Positions 23,881 to 35,196 of a stretch of DNA of 64,000 nt are shown here, piece by piece. The stretch covers positions 20,896,524 through 20,960,523 of the forward strand of contig NC_134845.1 of NCBI RefSeq assembly GCF_965363235.1, in the 5' to 3' direction. The notes under the pieces were generated by a model. The model made no database searches. It had not been told where the DNA came from and worked only from the letters and a program-made list of their open reading frames with translations. Source of the DNA: Mytilus galloprovincialis. Its lineage: Eukaryota; Mollusca; Bivalvia; Mytilida; Mytilidae. Numbering within the stretch: position 1 is the stretch's first letter; each line of letters begins with the position of its first letter. The position numbers and the translations under genes were made by a program.

Positions 23881-24146
23881 AGGTGGTACCTAACACTACA
23901 GGGAGATAACTCTGTAATATCAGCTAAACGTTTTAATTACGTTGTGTTGTAAAAGGAATATTAAGCTTCTCAATGATCAAAATTGGTGCTTGTCAAATTG
24001 CTATATAACCAGTGTAATTTTTCTGACAAAACGGTTGTTCAAATTTTTTTTAATTTTTATATTTTTGATAAAGTATTTACTTTGACAAAATTTTATGAAA
24101 ATTAAACGAGCCAAATTAATTTTAGTGAAAGTGTTGGGTACCACCT
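23881..24146. mobile_element. 266 bp MITE with TA target duplication
   Basis: Starts AGGTGGTACCTAACACT and ends AGTGTTGGGTACCACCT, inverted repeats matching at 16 of 17 bases. TA lies directly outside both ends (23879-23880 and 24147-24148). Non-coding and A+T-rich, it fits a Tc1/mariner-derived miniature element. A 64-codon minus-strand frame inside it is not a gene. Confidence 0.88.
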
Positions 24147-24204
24147 TAATAGATTGTTGTGAATAACAAAAATGTTTTCGGCTTATTATTTCCATTGGTA
24201 ATTA

Positions 24205-24710
24205 TCGCTTTTAGATGGTGACGTTCCCTAGTCATCATCTAATGGTGTTTATAAATCTCAACTTGTTCGATTCATTCGTAACAACGTTTTTGATTTTAAA
24301 GAAAGAAATATCTGTATTGATAAAAAATTATTACACCAGGGTTTTCGATATCACAAACTATTCAAAACATTTAATAATTGTTGTCTTCGGTACAAGGATA
24401 TCATTCGTCAACATAAATCAACTCGTAGACATCTTATACGTGTAGGTATTTTACATTCAATCTTTTATGGTAATATTATTTACTCGGCATTCACCTCAAA
24501 AGCTAACAAAAACGTAAAAAATATTAATTCGAAACGGATATAGCAACGATACTCTTGGTACGTCATTTTATATCACATATTTTGGTATAACATTGATTCA
24601 CTCATAGGGTTCAAGACCGTACTTTGAACTATAATGGTTTACTTTTACAAATTGCGACTTGGATGGATAGTTGTCTCATATTGACTCATACCACATATTC
24701 CCGTTCGAAT
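24205..24710 (+). pseudogene. Reverse-transcriptase C-terminal relic with 3' tail
   Basis: Translation of 24215-24520 gives GVYKSQLVRFIRN, then VFDFKERNICIDKKLLHQGF, RYHKLFKTFNN and RYKDIIRQHK. This follows the conserved block GVYISQLVRFAR...FNERNLCITDKLLQQGFRYHKL known from invertebrate reverse transcriptases. The catalytic YxDD region is missing and stops flank it. The downstream 24600-24700 is an M5-type repeat tail. The subclass (Penelope-like or non-LTR) cannot be settled from this fragment. Confidence 0.75.
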
Positions 24711-25011
24711 TGTTATTTTATTTGATTATTTCGTAGCCACCAACATATGTTACTATACGGTATGGTTTTTGTCATTGATGTCTTACCGTGACCTGTAATA
24801 ACTAACATTAACATTAGTTGGTATCTTGTAGTACATTATCTCCGTATTCTTATGTAATTGCATACAAATAGACATAAATCTGTGGTATCATCAACATGGT
24901 CAGGTCGGGTCAGTACTCATATTAATGCTTAGTTGGCGGGTTATTGCATTTTGTAAACCAGACATGGCTTAATTGAACATCGTTTGAGGTCATAAAATGT
25001 AAAAAGGATGG

Positions 25012-25017
25012 TTTATT
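25012..25017 (-). terminator. Probable poly(A) signal (AATAAA) of the receptor gene
   Basis: AATAAA on the minus strand about 175 bases after the stop codon at 25191-25193, a normal distance for an animal 3' untranslated region. Confidence 0.55.
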
Positions 25018-25190
25018 TTTTAAAAGAAAAATAGATTAGGGGACTGGCTTTTAATAAACGCCATTTACATGACATAAATTCGCATGAAACACTATAATGT
25101 AATGACAGCAACAGATATATAACTATACATTCATATAACAAAAACATTTGTGCATTTAACATTGGTTTGCCTTGCACTGATGTAAAATGT

Positions 25191-27055
25191 TTAAGTCTGT
25201 TTTGTAACTCGAACATCTATTGGTGTTAGTCCTTTTTGATTTTTACAATTTGTTACTGCTTTATGTTTAATTAATAGTTTCACTACTTCCTCGTTTCCAA
25301 ATTCGTAAGCAATATGAAGAGGCGTAGATCCTTGTTTATCTGCCTTGTTTATATAAGCGTTATTCAAAATCAAAATTGCAGCAATATTACACCTGGCATG
25401 TTTACTTGCATAATGCAGAGGCATTTTCCTTTGTTTGTCATCCTCATTTATGGATGCTTTCTTTGTAACAAGGTACTTTACAACTCCAAGATGTCCCTTC
25501 TCACAAGCTATATGGAGGGGCGTCATACCTTTATTGTCTTTTGTATTCATGGATGCATCATTTTCAATTAAATATTTTACGATTTCTTCGTTCCCGGCTT
25601 CAGATGCATAATGAAGCGCTGTTCTATTATACACACCCGTTTTATTCACGGCATCTTTATACTTTATAAGACATTGAACACATCGCAAATGACCATCTTT
25701 GCATGCTAAGTGAAGGGGTGTTTCTCCCATAGAGTCTTTTTTATTAACTTCTGGACAGTTTTCGTGTTTCAAAAAATATGCTAGAAAATCTGAATATCCT
25801 AATGATGAAATAATATGAAGAACGTTTGATCCAGTTGTGGCGTCAACAAGATTCTTTGATTTTAAATGTTTTTCAAGGTAACCAACAAATGTTACTCTGT
25901 TATTCGGGTACTGGAAAAGTGTATTTGATAAAACATCAAAAAACAATTTATTATTCATATCGGATGTAAGACGTTGATAAAATTCACTTTCCATACTGTA
26001 CTGTACTTTTACAGTATGCGCACAGTCATTTCCTAGTGTTTGGGATAGCCGAAGTTTCTCCTTTATAAACCTACTGCTGCTGTGTGATAGAATACTCTGC
26101 ATAAAAAATTCTCCAATACATTCTGCGACAATATCAAATAATTCAAGACAGAGAAAGGACAAGAAAGTGTCGTCCTCCTTGATGAATTCTCCTTTTAATG
26201 ACATAAACGTTTCACGCAACATATGTTTTGATGGGCATTGATTGAAACATGATTCCTTCAAAATGTCTTGAAAAATGATGTCAGTCTCCTCAGAATAGCT
26301 CGAATCACAAAGCTTGCTAATTTCAACTTTATTATTCATGACTACAAGAATGGCTAAAGCAAGATAACCAATATCCGATTTTTTTCGCATGTTATTAATT
26401 TCAGCGGATATAATATCTATTGGATAATAAAAGCATTCTAATACATTGTCTTTGTTATTTGACGAACACATAACAGGATAAAAATTATACAATAACAAAA
26501 CATCCTCAGAAATTGAATTTGGCGGATCAGATTCAAAGTATAACTTGAATATTTTTCTTCGTTCTTCCAAAGTCAATCGGAGGTTTTCAGAAATAAGATT
26601 TTTGTGTATTAATGATACATGCTTTCTAAATGATTCAAATTTCTGTGCGTATGATTGAAAAATATATGTTCTGCATGTTATAAGTACTTTTACGGTAAAA
26701 CTTTGTGTTAGTATTGAATTTATAGTTGAGCCGCACTTTTTCAATTTTTCAGTAATGTCAGATACGTTTGACGAGTATTTTCCTAATATGTCATCAATAA
26801 GAAAAAGTTGTCTCTGATTTCGATTAAAACGTCTTTCAATGTCTTCAGATTCTGAAGCAAAGATTATTTCATAGCCTTCTTTTTCGAGCTTTGCACCTAT
26901 GTAATATGCAATAATAGTTTTTCCAGATCCGAAGGGTCCAGTTATCAAAACGCAACGGTTTTGAGTAATTGCCAGTAATATTTCCTCAGATGCATGTGTA
27001 GGTTCAAATCTAATTAAAGAATCCTTCAACCTTCCCATTTCGTTGGTTCGTTTAC
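25191..27055 (-). CDS. Receptor exon 7: STAND P-loop NTPase plus ankyrin repeats
   Basis: This exon encodes 620 complete residues and the stop. The start is the 3' splice site ATTTAAAG|GTAAACG, which completes a Gly codon; the ATG at 27038 is internal. Numbering from that Met, Walker A is GPFGSGKT (34-41), Walker B is QLFLIDDILG (77-86, Asp82-Asp83), and a sensor-1-like VLITCRTYIF lies at 118-127. This combination fits the nSTAND3-type NTPases found in large numbers in bivalves. A helical winged-helix-like and superstructure region runs to about 400. Ankyrin repeats begin near 403 (degenerate), then about 437, 470, 503, 537 and 570 (for example GETPLHLACKDGH and GMTPLHIACEKGH), with a partial repeat from 603. 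The NTPase would switch between ADP- and ATP-bound states, and the ankyrin repeats would bind partners or hold it off. No frameshift or missing key residue is seen. Confidence 0.95.
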
Positions 27056-27814
27056 CTTTAAATAAAAAATTGTAAAACCATTTAATTGAAACACTTTTCG
27101 GGACAAAAATTACTTAGTACTCTTTAAAGGCGTGCATTGAGTTTCTGGTATACATGTACTTCATGTTTATACACTTATTGATCCACTCGATGCATGTACA
27201 TTACAAGTGCATGTGTTTTGAAGTACAATTTAGCCATTCAAATATCTAAAACGTTCTGTTTCTCTATTTATAGCATAATTGAATACTTCATGGTAACCGT
27301 GAGATTTGATACAAAGGCAATCTGTGAATTGATTCATAAAGCATATTTTTTTTTCTTTACGTTGATTTTTGTTTACGTAGTAACAGTACTTTTTGAAGAA
27401 AGGCATGACAAATGCACAGTATGAATAAAAGAAAGCAAAACATTGTAATGTACTAATTTTCGACGTAAAACATTGTTATTCATGATTTTTGTAAGACCTT
27501 AAAAAAATCACATAACAGAATGAATCACATATTTCTTCGTAACCTGTAAATTTACACATACTGAATCATGTTTGAGGGATCAGCTTTAGCATTTGATTGT
27601 AACTCATGAATATTATTTATTAAAAGACTTTTTTTGTATTTATTGCCATACTGATAGCGTCGTTATCATTAAAATCGGTATTATTGTTTTACAATGAAGA
27701 AGATTAATTTATATGCACCCTATTTTAAAAGATTATAAATGATATCAAAACTGTTCATTAATCTTTTTTAAGGGTAGAGAAAATTAGGATTAAGAATAAA
27801 AAAGAGAATCATAC
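27056..27814. other. Intron 6, no other feature seen
   Basis: Plain A+T-rich intron. The 76-codon plus-strand frame at 27194-27424 has no recognisable features. Confidence 0.6.
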
Positions 27815-27877
27815 CTATTGCTATTTCTGGTAGCTTCTGCAGTTCGTATCCTTTTGTGTTGTTTTGACAAATATCTT
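27815..27877 (-). CDS. Receptor exon 6: cytoplasmic linker, with tandem AAGAAG acceptor
   Basis: Sixty-three bases, phase 1 on both sides. Donor is ATAG|GTATGA. The acceptor reads TTTTTAAGAAG, two usable AG sites three bases apart. Use of the first gives Glu-Asp-Ile-Cys and of the second Asp-Ile-Cys, so both keep the frame. It encodes DICQNNTKGYELQKLPEIAI, polar and unstructured in appearance, linking the membrane helix to the NTPase. Confidence 0.8.
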
Positions 27878-28670
27878 CTTAAAAATTAAATAATCATTTG
27901 AATGAAACGAGTGAAAGTTATCATAAAAAAACCAACTAAAAATCAGATAATTATTTAAAATATCTATACATCTTAAAAACCTTAAACAAACATGAAAGTT
28001 AAAGATATTTCAAATATTATGACAATTACACCAATAACCACAATACCGAATTCAAAATAGAAAGTCCTTTCTTTAAAAGCAAAGTCAAAAACCTAAAAAA
28101 AATTTAAACGAATGGAAAACAACTGTCATTCCCGACCTGGTACATGCATTACCTTGTGTAGAAGTGACTTTTCCCACACAACCGTGCTTTGGAATATACA
28201 CGGAAATTTAATGAACCAAATTTAATCAGGAATTAAAAAGCTTTAAATTTCTGTATTTCAAATGAAAAAGGACAACTGAAATATTTCAAATAATTCTTAA
28301 CAATCAAAAATCATGAACAAAAAATCACAGGATAAGAATGAAGAAAAATATACACTAATACGGTTAACTGTATTTCAATTACAAGACGCTGAAACCGCGG
28401 CATAACGGTCAAGTAAAATTAGTTAATAAAAATTCTGAAAGGAATTACAATTTAATAGTTTTCTTTTCCTTATGCAATTTTCTGTCAAATAAATATTAGG
28501 AATATATTTATTATATTGCTATTGGAAAGTTGTACTTCTCTATCTAAAGGAAATAAACTGCATTAGATTATTTTTAGAATTACAAAGTCAAAGAAGCAAG
28601 TGCAAAATGTAACTGCAAATATAACACTAATGTAACCATTTCAGTTTGATAAATAGGTAATTTTACTTAC

Positions 28671-28700
28671 CATTAAATAATACAAGGATCACACATAAAC
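28671..28700 (-). CDS. Receptor exon 5: microexon, inner half of the transmembrane helix
   Basis: Thirty bases only, between GTTTTCAG| and |GTAAGTAA, both strong splice sites. It encodes LCVILVLFN after the split Gly codon. It continues the hydrophobic run begun in the previous exon, giving about 24 hydrophobic residues. Skipping it would keep the frame but shorten the helix. Confidence 0.85.
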
Positions 28701-29699
28701 CTGAAAACATATTTATTTCATTGAAATATTAAAGTTAAGTCTTTTAATTTTGTCCTTACTGCTAAAGTATGTATGATAAAAGGCACAAGTAAATCTTCAA
28801 ATACAAATATTAATCATACTGAACATTTATTTCAGAACTGTAGACAATAATGGCGTCATAGGCTGTGAATCATTACATCTTTAGATTTACATATACGACA
28901 TTAATATGATAAAACTACTTTTTTTCTTTTTTTATTGCAAAAGTAGTTATGAGCTAATGTGTACTCAAAACAACTGTTTGAAAATTGAAAAAAAAAATCT
29001 TAATTTTTTAAATGACACTTGTTGCACCTGTTTAGGGGTTTAGTGGTAAGTTGTATCTTTTCTAACGGTTTTACAGTTTAAATATAATGCACAATCGACC
29101 GAGACATGGATTGATAAAAAAGATAAAACCAGTGTTGCATGACAGATTTATGTTATTTGAAAGATTTGAACAACTAAGCATAGAAACCTGGATTAACGTA
29201 TTGTTTGAAAGAAGAGTGTTTCGTCTTTAAATGATGAAGCTCGAATAAAAAAAAGTTGCGTACGAAGATGAAGAGCATCGGGGACAGGTTGAAGAGTACG
29301 GAGTACTCAGAATATGTCTTGGATTTAAGAAATCGTTTGTCCTTTTTCTCGTTTTCTTTTTGGCATTTGTTTGTTATTACAGAACACTCATGCAAACATG
29401 GATTCAATATTGCCAGTAAGGATCTAACACTCCTACAGTGTTTTGGCAATTCAAGCTTGGATGAGCATGTTAAGATGCATAATTTCAAAATCAACATATA
29501 AAATGTATCAGATATATATACGCAAATACGGTAAATATTATTTCTTAACCACAAGATATTAAAACAGACCTTCGATAATCAGGGATCAAACGGTCAACTT
29601 CATATTATATTTTTGTTTACTCTGAGCTTAGACGTACTCTGTTACTTTGTTTAAAATTTCTAACATATTTGCCTTAGGTGTTTAAACCTTATTGACAGT

Positions 29700-30145
29700 G
29701 ACCATTCAATTCGCTTTTTTATGCATTTTTTGTGTTTCTCCGTAGCATATGACATTGCTTTGTACGTATACATCCCGTCATTGTGTTATTGTTTACGTAT
29801 TTGTTTTTTTCTTATAGTGATTAAGATAATTATACAATGTTGACTGCTGTACCCTTATTTTTGACATTCGTACCTATCATGTCTGTTTGTTTTGTTCACA
29901 CATCGATGTCAATATAATGGAATTTTATGCGACTGTCATACAAGTCAGAGATTTAGCTAGCAATAAAACCAGGTTAATTCCAAAATTTCTACTTTATAAA
30001 TTGCCTGTACCAAGTCATGAATATAACAGTAGTTTTCCATTCGTTTAGTGCGTTTTAGCTTTTGATTTTGCCATTTGAATAGGGACTTTCCGTTTTGAGT
30101 TTTCCTCGGAGTTCAGTATGTTTTGATTTTACATTTTGTTTAATG
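29700..30145 (+). repeat. M3-family mussel repeat in intron 4
   Basis: 29870-30140 matches 18440-18700 block by block. 29755-29800 ('CATCCCGTCATTG') resembles the tail of the reverse-transcriptase-linked repeats. Confidence 0.75.
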
Positions 30146-30289
30146 ATTATGATTCTTAAAACCAAATAGGAATATATATGAAGTTTATGATAAGATGTGT
30201 TTATACTGTATAATAATGTAAAGATAGTATCAGTAAAATATTTAAAACTTAAATATAAAAATGTCTTATTTCTCTGAATTCACAGATCT

Positions 30290-30665
30290 GTACTTTGTGT
30301 CTTCTGTGTTTTTGGTGGTTTTTTTCCAAGTAATTTGTATCGATCTGAGGAGTTAAAGTTGGTTCTGATGTTGTGCTGTTACACCACTGTCCCTGGTTAT
30401 GGGTTGATTAGCGGGCTCGCAAACCGGGTTTATTCCCAGCCCATCAAACTCTGTGTGTCCTGTCCAAATTCATGATATGATTTTTCAGTTTTTCTATCCA
30501 ACATCATTTTTGTTTTTTACATGAATAAGTCCGTCAGTTCTCTTATTCTCTCATTTGAACTGTTTCACTTTTGCCATTTTATGGCTTGCTTTACGGTAAA
30601 GATTTTGCTCATTGATGAAGGCCGTACATTATCTTAGAGTTTCTAATCTGTTACGTCATTTTACT
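30290..30665 (-). repeat. M1-family mussel repeat, reversed and diverged
   Basis: 'CTTTGTGTCTTCTG', 'ATCGATCTGAGGAGTTAA', 'CTGTTACACCACTGTCCC', 'CTGTGTGTCCTGTCC' and 'GAAGGCCGTAC' follow the reversed order of 1803-2345. Confidence 0.65.
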
Positions 30666-30736
30666 TTAAATATCTAGGCCAATCCTTTTTTCACCTGTCT
30701 ATAAATATTATTTAAAAAATAATTGAATTGTTTTAC

Positions 30737-30814
30737 CTATAACCATCAACAAAAGAAGCGAAACTGGTATCAAAACCGAAATCTGTTGGATATGAGACCA
30801 TCCGTTGACAAGCA
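30737..30814 (-). CDS. Receptor exon 4: outer half of the transmembrane helix
   Basis: Seventy-eight bases, acceptor ACTTTTATTTCAG|TGC and donor ATAG|GTAAAA, phase 1 on both sides. It encodes LVNGWSHIQQ followed by ISVLIPVSLLLLMVI, a hydrophobic stretch completed by the next exon. Too far from the N-terminus to be a signal peptide, so a membrane anchor is the natural reading. Confidence 0.87.
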
Positions 30815-31044
30815 CTGAAATAAAAGTTTTAAATGTTCAATCAGTTTCATTATTTATTACGATAGAAAGTATTATTTTAACTGTATTCATGTTTCATTTG
30901 TGTTTGGTTTTGAATAAAAAATCTTCCAGGAATATTGTGTTCATATATTCGCTAGTTTTGCGCATCATTTTTTTTTATTGAATTGTGTTTATTTTTATGG
31001 AATTTGGCGTACTTATTCTTCTGCATAGTTCTTGAATATTAGTA

Positions 31045-31700
31045 CAGAGCAAACATGAGGTGCTAAATTTGTACACCATATCGGGATTACGACAATGAAG
31101 GTCTCTTCGGTGATGTTAGGGATCGAAACAGTATTTGGAAGGCCATATTATTTACCTCAATTTAGAATAGACTCTTAAATTTTAAATAGTCGAAATGGAA
31201 TGAAAGGATCATATAAACTCGAAGAAAAGTATAATAGAAGCCCTAACGGAAAGATATAAACAAGTCTAAATTGAAAACAACATTCAAACCTTTGATTGCG
31301 TTGGATAAAAACCGCAATTTTTATACGTGCGCATGTAACACAAATCTTGGAAAAGGAATCTAAATACAGCAAAAACAACATTTTCAAAAAGACAGAAAAG
31401 AGAAAAGTATGTTTTAGCAAAACAAATATGACTAAAAGGTCGAACATCTGATATTCCTAAACCCTGATGGCTGCCATTGACGGTTGCCAAATAAATTGAT
31501 CACGAGATGTAACACAGATCTATATTATTAATTTACTACCCAACAAAAAACAATAAAATTGCGGTGAATTTTGTATACCACAAACATAAGGTGCAAAAAT
31601 GTGTACACCATATCCGGATTTAGACAATTCATGTCTCTTTTGTGATGCTAGGGATCGAAACGGCATTTGGAAGGCTATATAATTGACCTACTATATATAC
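31045..31700 (+). repeat. Two direct copies of a ~115-base repeat inside intron 3
   Basis: 31055-31160 and 31590-31695 share 'AAGGTGC-AAA', 'TGTACACCATATC.GGATTA.GACAAT', 'GTCTCTT..GTGATG.TAGGGATCGAAAC' and 'ATTTGGAAGGC.ATAT'. The intervening 31170-31330 belongs to the first copy's longer repeat. Confidence 0.75.
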
Positions 31701-32056
31701 ATTCGTTTCATATTACAAGATCAAATGTTTGTTTAAAAAAGCTCATTCGGTCTAACCAAAAAGCATACTAATCACATGAGTTCGGGAAGTATTAACACGA
31801 AATGAAATTACTCAAAAAACTTAATAGACTTATCAAGAGTTCTGACATTTGAAAGTGTAATTGTTTTTGCTAAAGTATATCTTTTAGAAGAGGTAGGTAT
31901 TTCTGTTCTAGTACTACGCTTTTGCAAATATGAAATCTACAAGAGAACAGAAATACGTATAATTTTGTTTTCTGAATAGTAGAAATATAAAGAACACCTT
32001 TATTGAAAGACGACGGCATTCCGTCAATTTATTTTAAGTTAGCAGATTATACCTAC

Positions 32057-32119
32057 CATTATGATAATCTGGAGTGTTGTCTTTCGCATCATTCGGGTGG
32101 ATCGGGTTTTGTGTATTGT
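32057..32119 (-). CDS. Receptor exon 3: extracellular juxtamembrane stalk
   Basis: Sixty-three bases between ATTATTAGAG| and |GTAGGTAT, phase 1 on both sides. It encodes NTQNPIHPNDAKDNTPDYHN, an Asn-, Asp- and Pro-rich segment as expected for an extended stalk. It is short and lacks a domain signature, so its support is mainly the matching phase and splice sites. Confidence 0.72.
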
Positions 32120-32744
32120 CTCTAATAATTACAAGCATATGCATTTAGTGAAAAATCTAGCAGTGAATGCAAAAAGGCTAATTTTAACAAATTAATCTAG
32201 AAACAAATGAAGATCATTTTTACTTATTTCTTAAACTTCATTCCATACGTTGCTTGTTTGTTGAATATTATAACTAGTTCTTTCATACTTCACTAGTGGG
32301 AGGATTTCCGCTGAAACGGTCATTTAGATCCTAACCCCATCTGGAAAGTGTATACAATACATTTCCAAACCAGGTTTATGGACCTCCCTATTTTAGAATT
32401 TACCTTATTTTGTTATACATTTTTTTAGTTAGTATTGTTTTTCCATCAATTTTCAGATTAATTTTCTGCAGTAACTATTTAGACGATTCACTAGCAGTCG
32501 ATTCTGTTTGCAGTATTATTCAGTATTTTTTTTAAACAATTAAATGTGTTGTTGATCTGTACAGTCAAATACAAATCAACTGAACACATGTTTGTTTATT
32601 GTAAGCAAATGGCCTGAACTAAATGTACAGCAGTTTACTAGTATGAAAATTAACGGAAAGGTGAACATGAATTAATCATATTTTCATGACTTGTGAGAGC
32701 TGAACAGATCTTCCCATTTGAATGGTTTTTCACTAATATTTTTT

Positions 32745-32885
32745 GGGGCCCTTGATTGCTTGCTGTTTGGTGTTAGCCGATGCTCCGTGTTAAAGGGCGT
32801 ACCTTGATCTATAATAGTTTACTTTTATAAATATTTTCTTGGATGGAGAGGTGTCTAATTGGCATCATACCACATCTTCCGTTAT
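32745..32885 (-). repeat. M5-type repeat fragment, reversed
   Basis: 'CTCCGTGTTAAAGGGCGTACCTTGATCTATAATAGTTTACTTTTATAAAT' and 'GGCATCATACCACATCTTCC' are the reverse of the 40205-40325 copy. The 80-codon minus-strand frame overlapping it is not a gene. Confidence 0.75.
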
Positions 32886-33249
32886 CTTCTAAACGACCGT
32901 TCCATACTGAAATTTGTTTACCAGTGAATATATCATACTCATAATCAGAGAACTTTGAAAAATCGTTTTGTTTTGTTAAGGTATTCCATTTAGTTGAAAT
33001 CAGATATTTTATGTTGTTTTTTTTTAATTCAATTTGTTTTTGTATTTGCATACCAACATGTCCTTGAATGTTGAAATGACATGAAACGTAAATACAAGGT
33101 AAGAGAAAAAAACTTTATGATTATACTGTTCTTATGATAATTTATGAAACTACATAATTAGATCCTTTTTTGTCATTTATTGAAGTTGTTATCGTTCTTT
33201 GGCAACTGAAATAATAATATAAGTAGTATTCCAAACGTGTACAATGTTT

Positions 33250-33800
33250 ATAAAAAAGGAAGATGTGGTATGAAGCCAATGAGACAACTCTCCACAAGAG
33301 ACAAAAGGACACACAAATTAACAGCTATTAGCTACCGTATGACCCATAGTGCATAGAAACCTATAAAAGACACCGAAATCAAAAATGTAAAACAATTCAA
33401 TCGGGAAAACTAACGGCTTTTTAATGTACAAAAACATTAACAAAAAACCAAACATGTAACACAGCAACAAACGACAAAAGCTTAATTACACGCTCCTGAC
33501 TGGGGACAGGCATATACATACAGAATGTGGCGGGGTTAACATGTTAAAGGGATACCAACCCTCCCCTACCCTGAAACAATGTTGTAACAGTACAATTTAA
33601 GAAAAAAAAAACCTATGAAAATCAGTTGAAAAAGGCGTAACTTAATAGATGGATATAAATAGAAATATATATCACAAAAACACATGGACGTGACCTGGTA
33701 ACAAAAAAAAATGACACTCAGTACTGATCTGAGAGTACCCACAGTTACTAACAGCTAGTTCAAAGTAAATACCAACTAATATAAAACGAATTATGACTAA
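33250..33800 (+). repeat. M1-family mussel repeat in intron 2
   Basis: Nearly full-length copy: 'GATGTGGTATGAAGCCAATGAGACAACTCTCCACAAGAGAC', 'TTACACGCTCCTGACTGGGGACAGG' and 'ACTGATCTGAGAGTACCCACAGTTACTAACAGCTAGTTCAAAG'. Confidence 0.85.
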
Positions 33801-34890
33801 ATTATCAATCGGTACACATCCAGCATTTGTCTATTTATAAAAATTCCATTGATTGAAAGTCCAAACAAATTTATTTATAACCCTGAATATGATTACCACT
33901 AATTTTCTTGTGAACTTGATGAAGTCAGAGCAACATGCAGCATTTGAAAGGCTGTTTGATATAAAAGATGATTATTTACAATCTCAATATCTCTTTGTTT
34001 TGTAAAGAACAATTAAGTCAATTAAGTACATGTATGTTAAGTTATCTTACACGTTACCAGCTAAGGGACATCTTGATTTATCTAGCACATTTCGTACTGG
34101 TGCACAACTATAATCTGAAAATCAAACTTTTTATATTAACTCTCATTTTTGAAATGTAAACATAGAAAATACTGTTGCAGTAGTACAAATTTTAATAAAT
34201 ATCTATGTACATCGTACATTATGTTCATGTTGATGTCGTTTACTCACATGCTTTACTCAGCCATTTCTGTACTTTCAATTTTTGTTTCTCGTCGATTCTA
34301 ATACATTGATATTCACAATTTGTGTAAATCAAAAGTAGATATGAATCATAAATATCAAAAGTAGAATTTGTTTTCAAAAACATTAAACCGAGATTTTCCT
34401 ATTGTTATTAACCCTATTTACATCTGAATTCAAAGAGACACTTGCGCAATACACCCATTTGTCAATTAAAGTCATAGTAAAGCAATATTTTTTAAAGAAT
34501 GCAAAGTTGTATCTTTTGTAACTTTGACATTGCTCTTAAAGTGATGACGACAATATCAATCGAATATCCCTTTCCTCTCACCATGATTAAGTTGCATCGA
34601 TATAAATCTAAGTTTCCCTCAAGTAATTCATAGCTCTATATTTTTAGGCAAATTCTATCAAATTCTAGCAACTGTGACATTTTCCATTTTTTTTTAGAAT
34701 TCAATACACATATTCTCCTCTTCTAATTACAATGTACTTCCATCTTTATAAATTTCATTCGTCATCCAGTAATCATATGTTTCAGACAAACTAACAAAGC
34801 GACGACTTTATTCTTCCGACAATATTTGTTCGTGCTAATATTATAATTCCGTAACTGCTTAAGGTAAATACATTATTGAATACTTTCTCC
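33800..34890. other. Intron 2, remaining part: nothing seen
   Basis: A+T-rich, no supported open frame or repeat family. Confidence 0.55.
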
Positions 34891-34893
34891 TAC

Positions 34894-35196
34894 CTGGAGA
34901 CAGGACATATCCACTAATGCACTGTCTGATGAAACAAGAACAGTCTTCTTCAGAGGGAATACAGAAGCATGTATGTTTTGGTCTAGTTACAAAATCATAT
35001 CCCTTTGTGTAGTCACATCTACATGAACTGTCTGCTTTAGTTGTACCCAAGGAATATAGTATTTGTCCTTCGCCGGAGCAAATTGATTTTTCAAATTTGC
35101 AAATGTTATTTCCATAAGTCCAGAAAATAAATGGTTGATATCGACCACTCACACATGGTACACCTTCCAAACTTCCAACTATTTGAATTTTATACC
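34894..35196 (-). CDS. Receptor exon 2: cysteine-rich ectodomain, main part
   Basis: 303 bases, acceptor CTGTTGATAG|GGTATAAAA, donor CTCCAG|GTAGGAG, phase 1 on both sides. It contains ten Cys within 101 residues, with characteristic pieces GRYQPFIFWTYGNNICKFEK, SICSGEGQILYSLG, CRCDYTKGYDFV, KHTCFCIPSEEDCSCFIRQC and GYVLSP. I recognise this arrangement (QPFIFWT, CSEEGQ, CRCDY..., CxCxPxEEDCSC) from uncharacterised bivalve membrane proteins. It has no accepted name that I know. Likely a ligand-binding or adhesion module held by disulphides. Confidence 0.9.

Larger units (their letters stand above)
27878..30736. other. Introns 5 and 4 around the 30-base exon
   Basis: Mostly unremarkable A+T-rich DNA. 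Overlapping open frames on both strands at 29174-29554 (126 and 81 codons) show no domain and do not fit the exon phases. The right part of intron 4 carries M3 and M1 repeats, listed separately. Confidence 0.5.

Noticed and set aside
25191-27055. Bacterial origin or horizontal transfer of the intron-poor NTPase-ankyrin exon
   Set aside because: It has a phase-matched 3' splice site, base composition like its surroundings, and an architecture known in bivalves.
29174-29554. 126-codon minus-strand and 81-codon plus-strand frames
   Set aside because: Intronic, low-information sequence, and not matching the phase-1 pattern of the receptor exons.
32809-33051. 80-codon minus-strand frame
   Set aside because: Its C-terminal part is an M5 repeat fragment.
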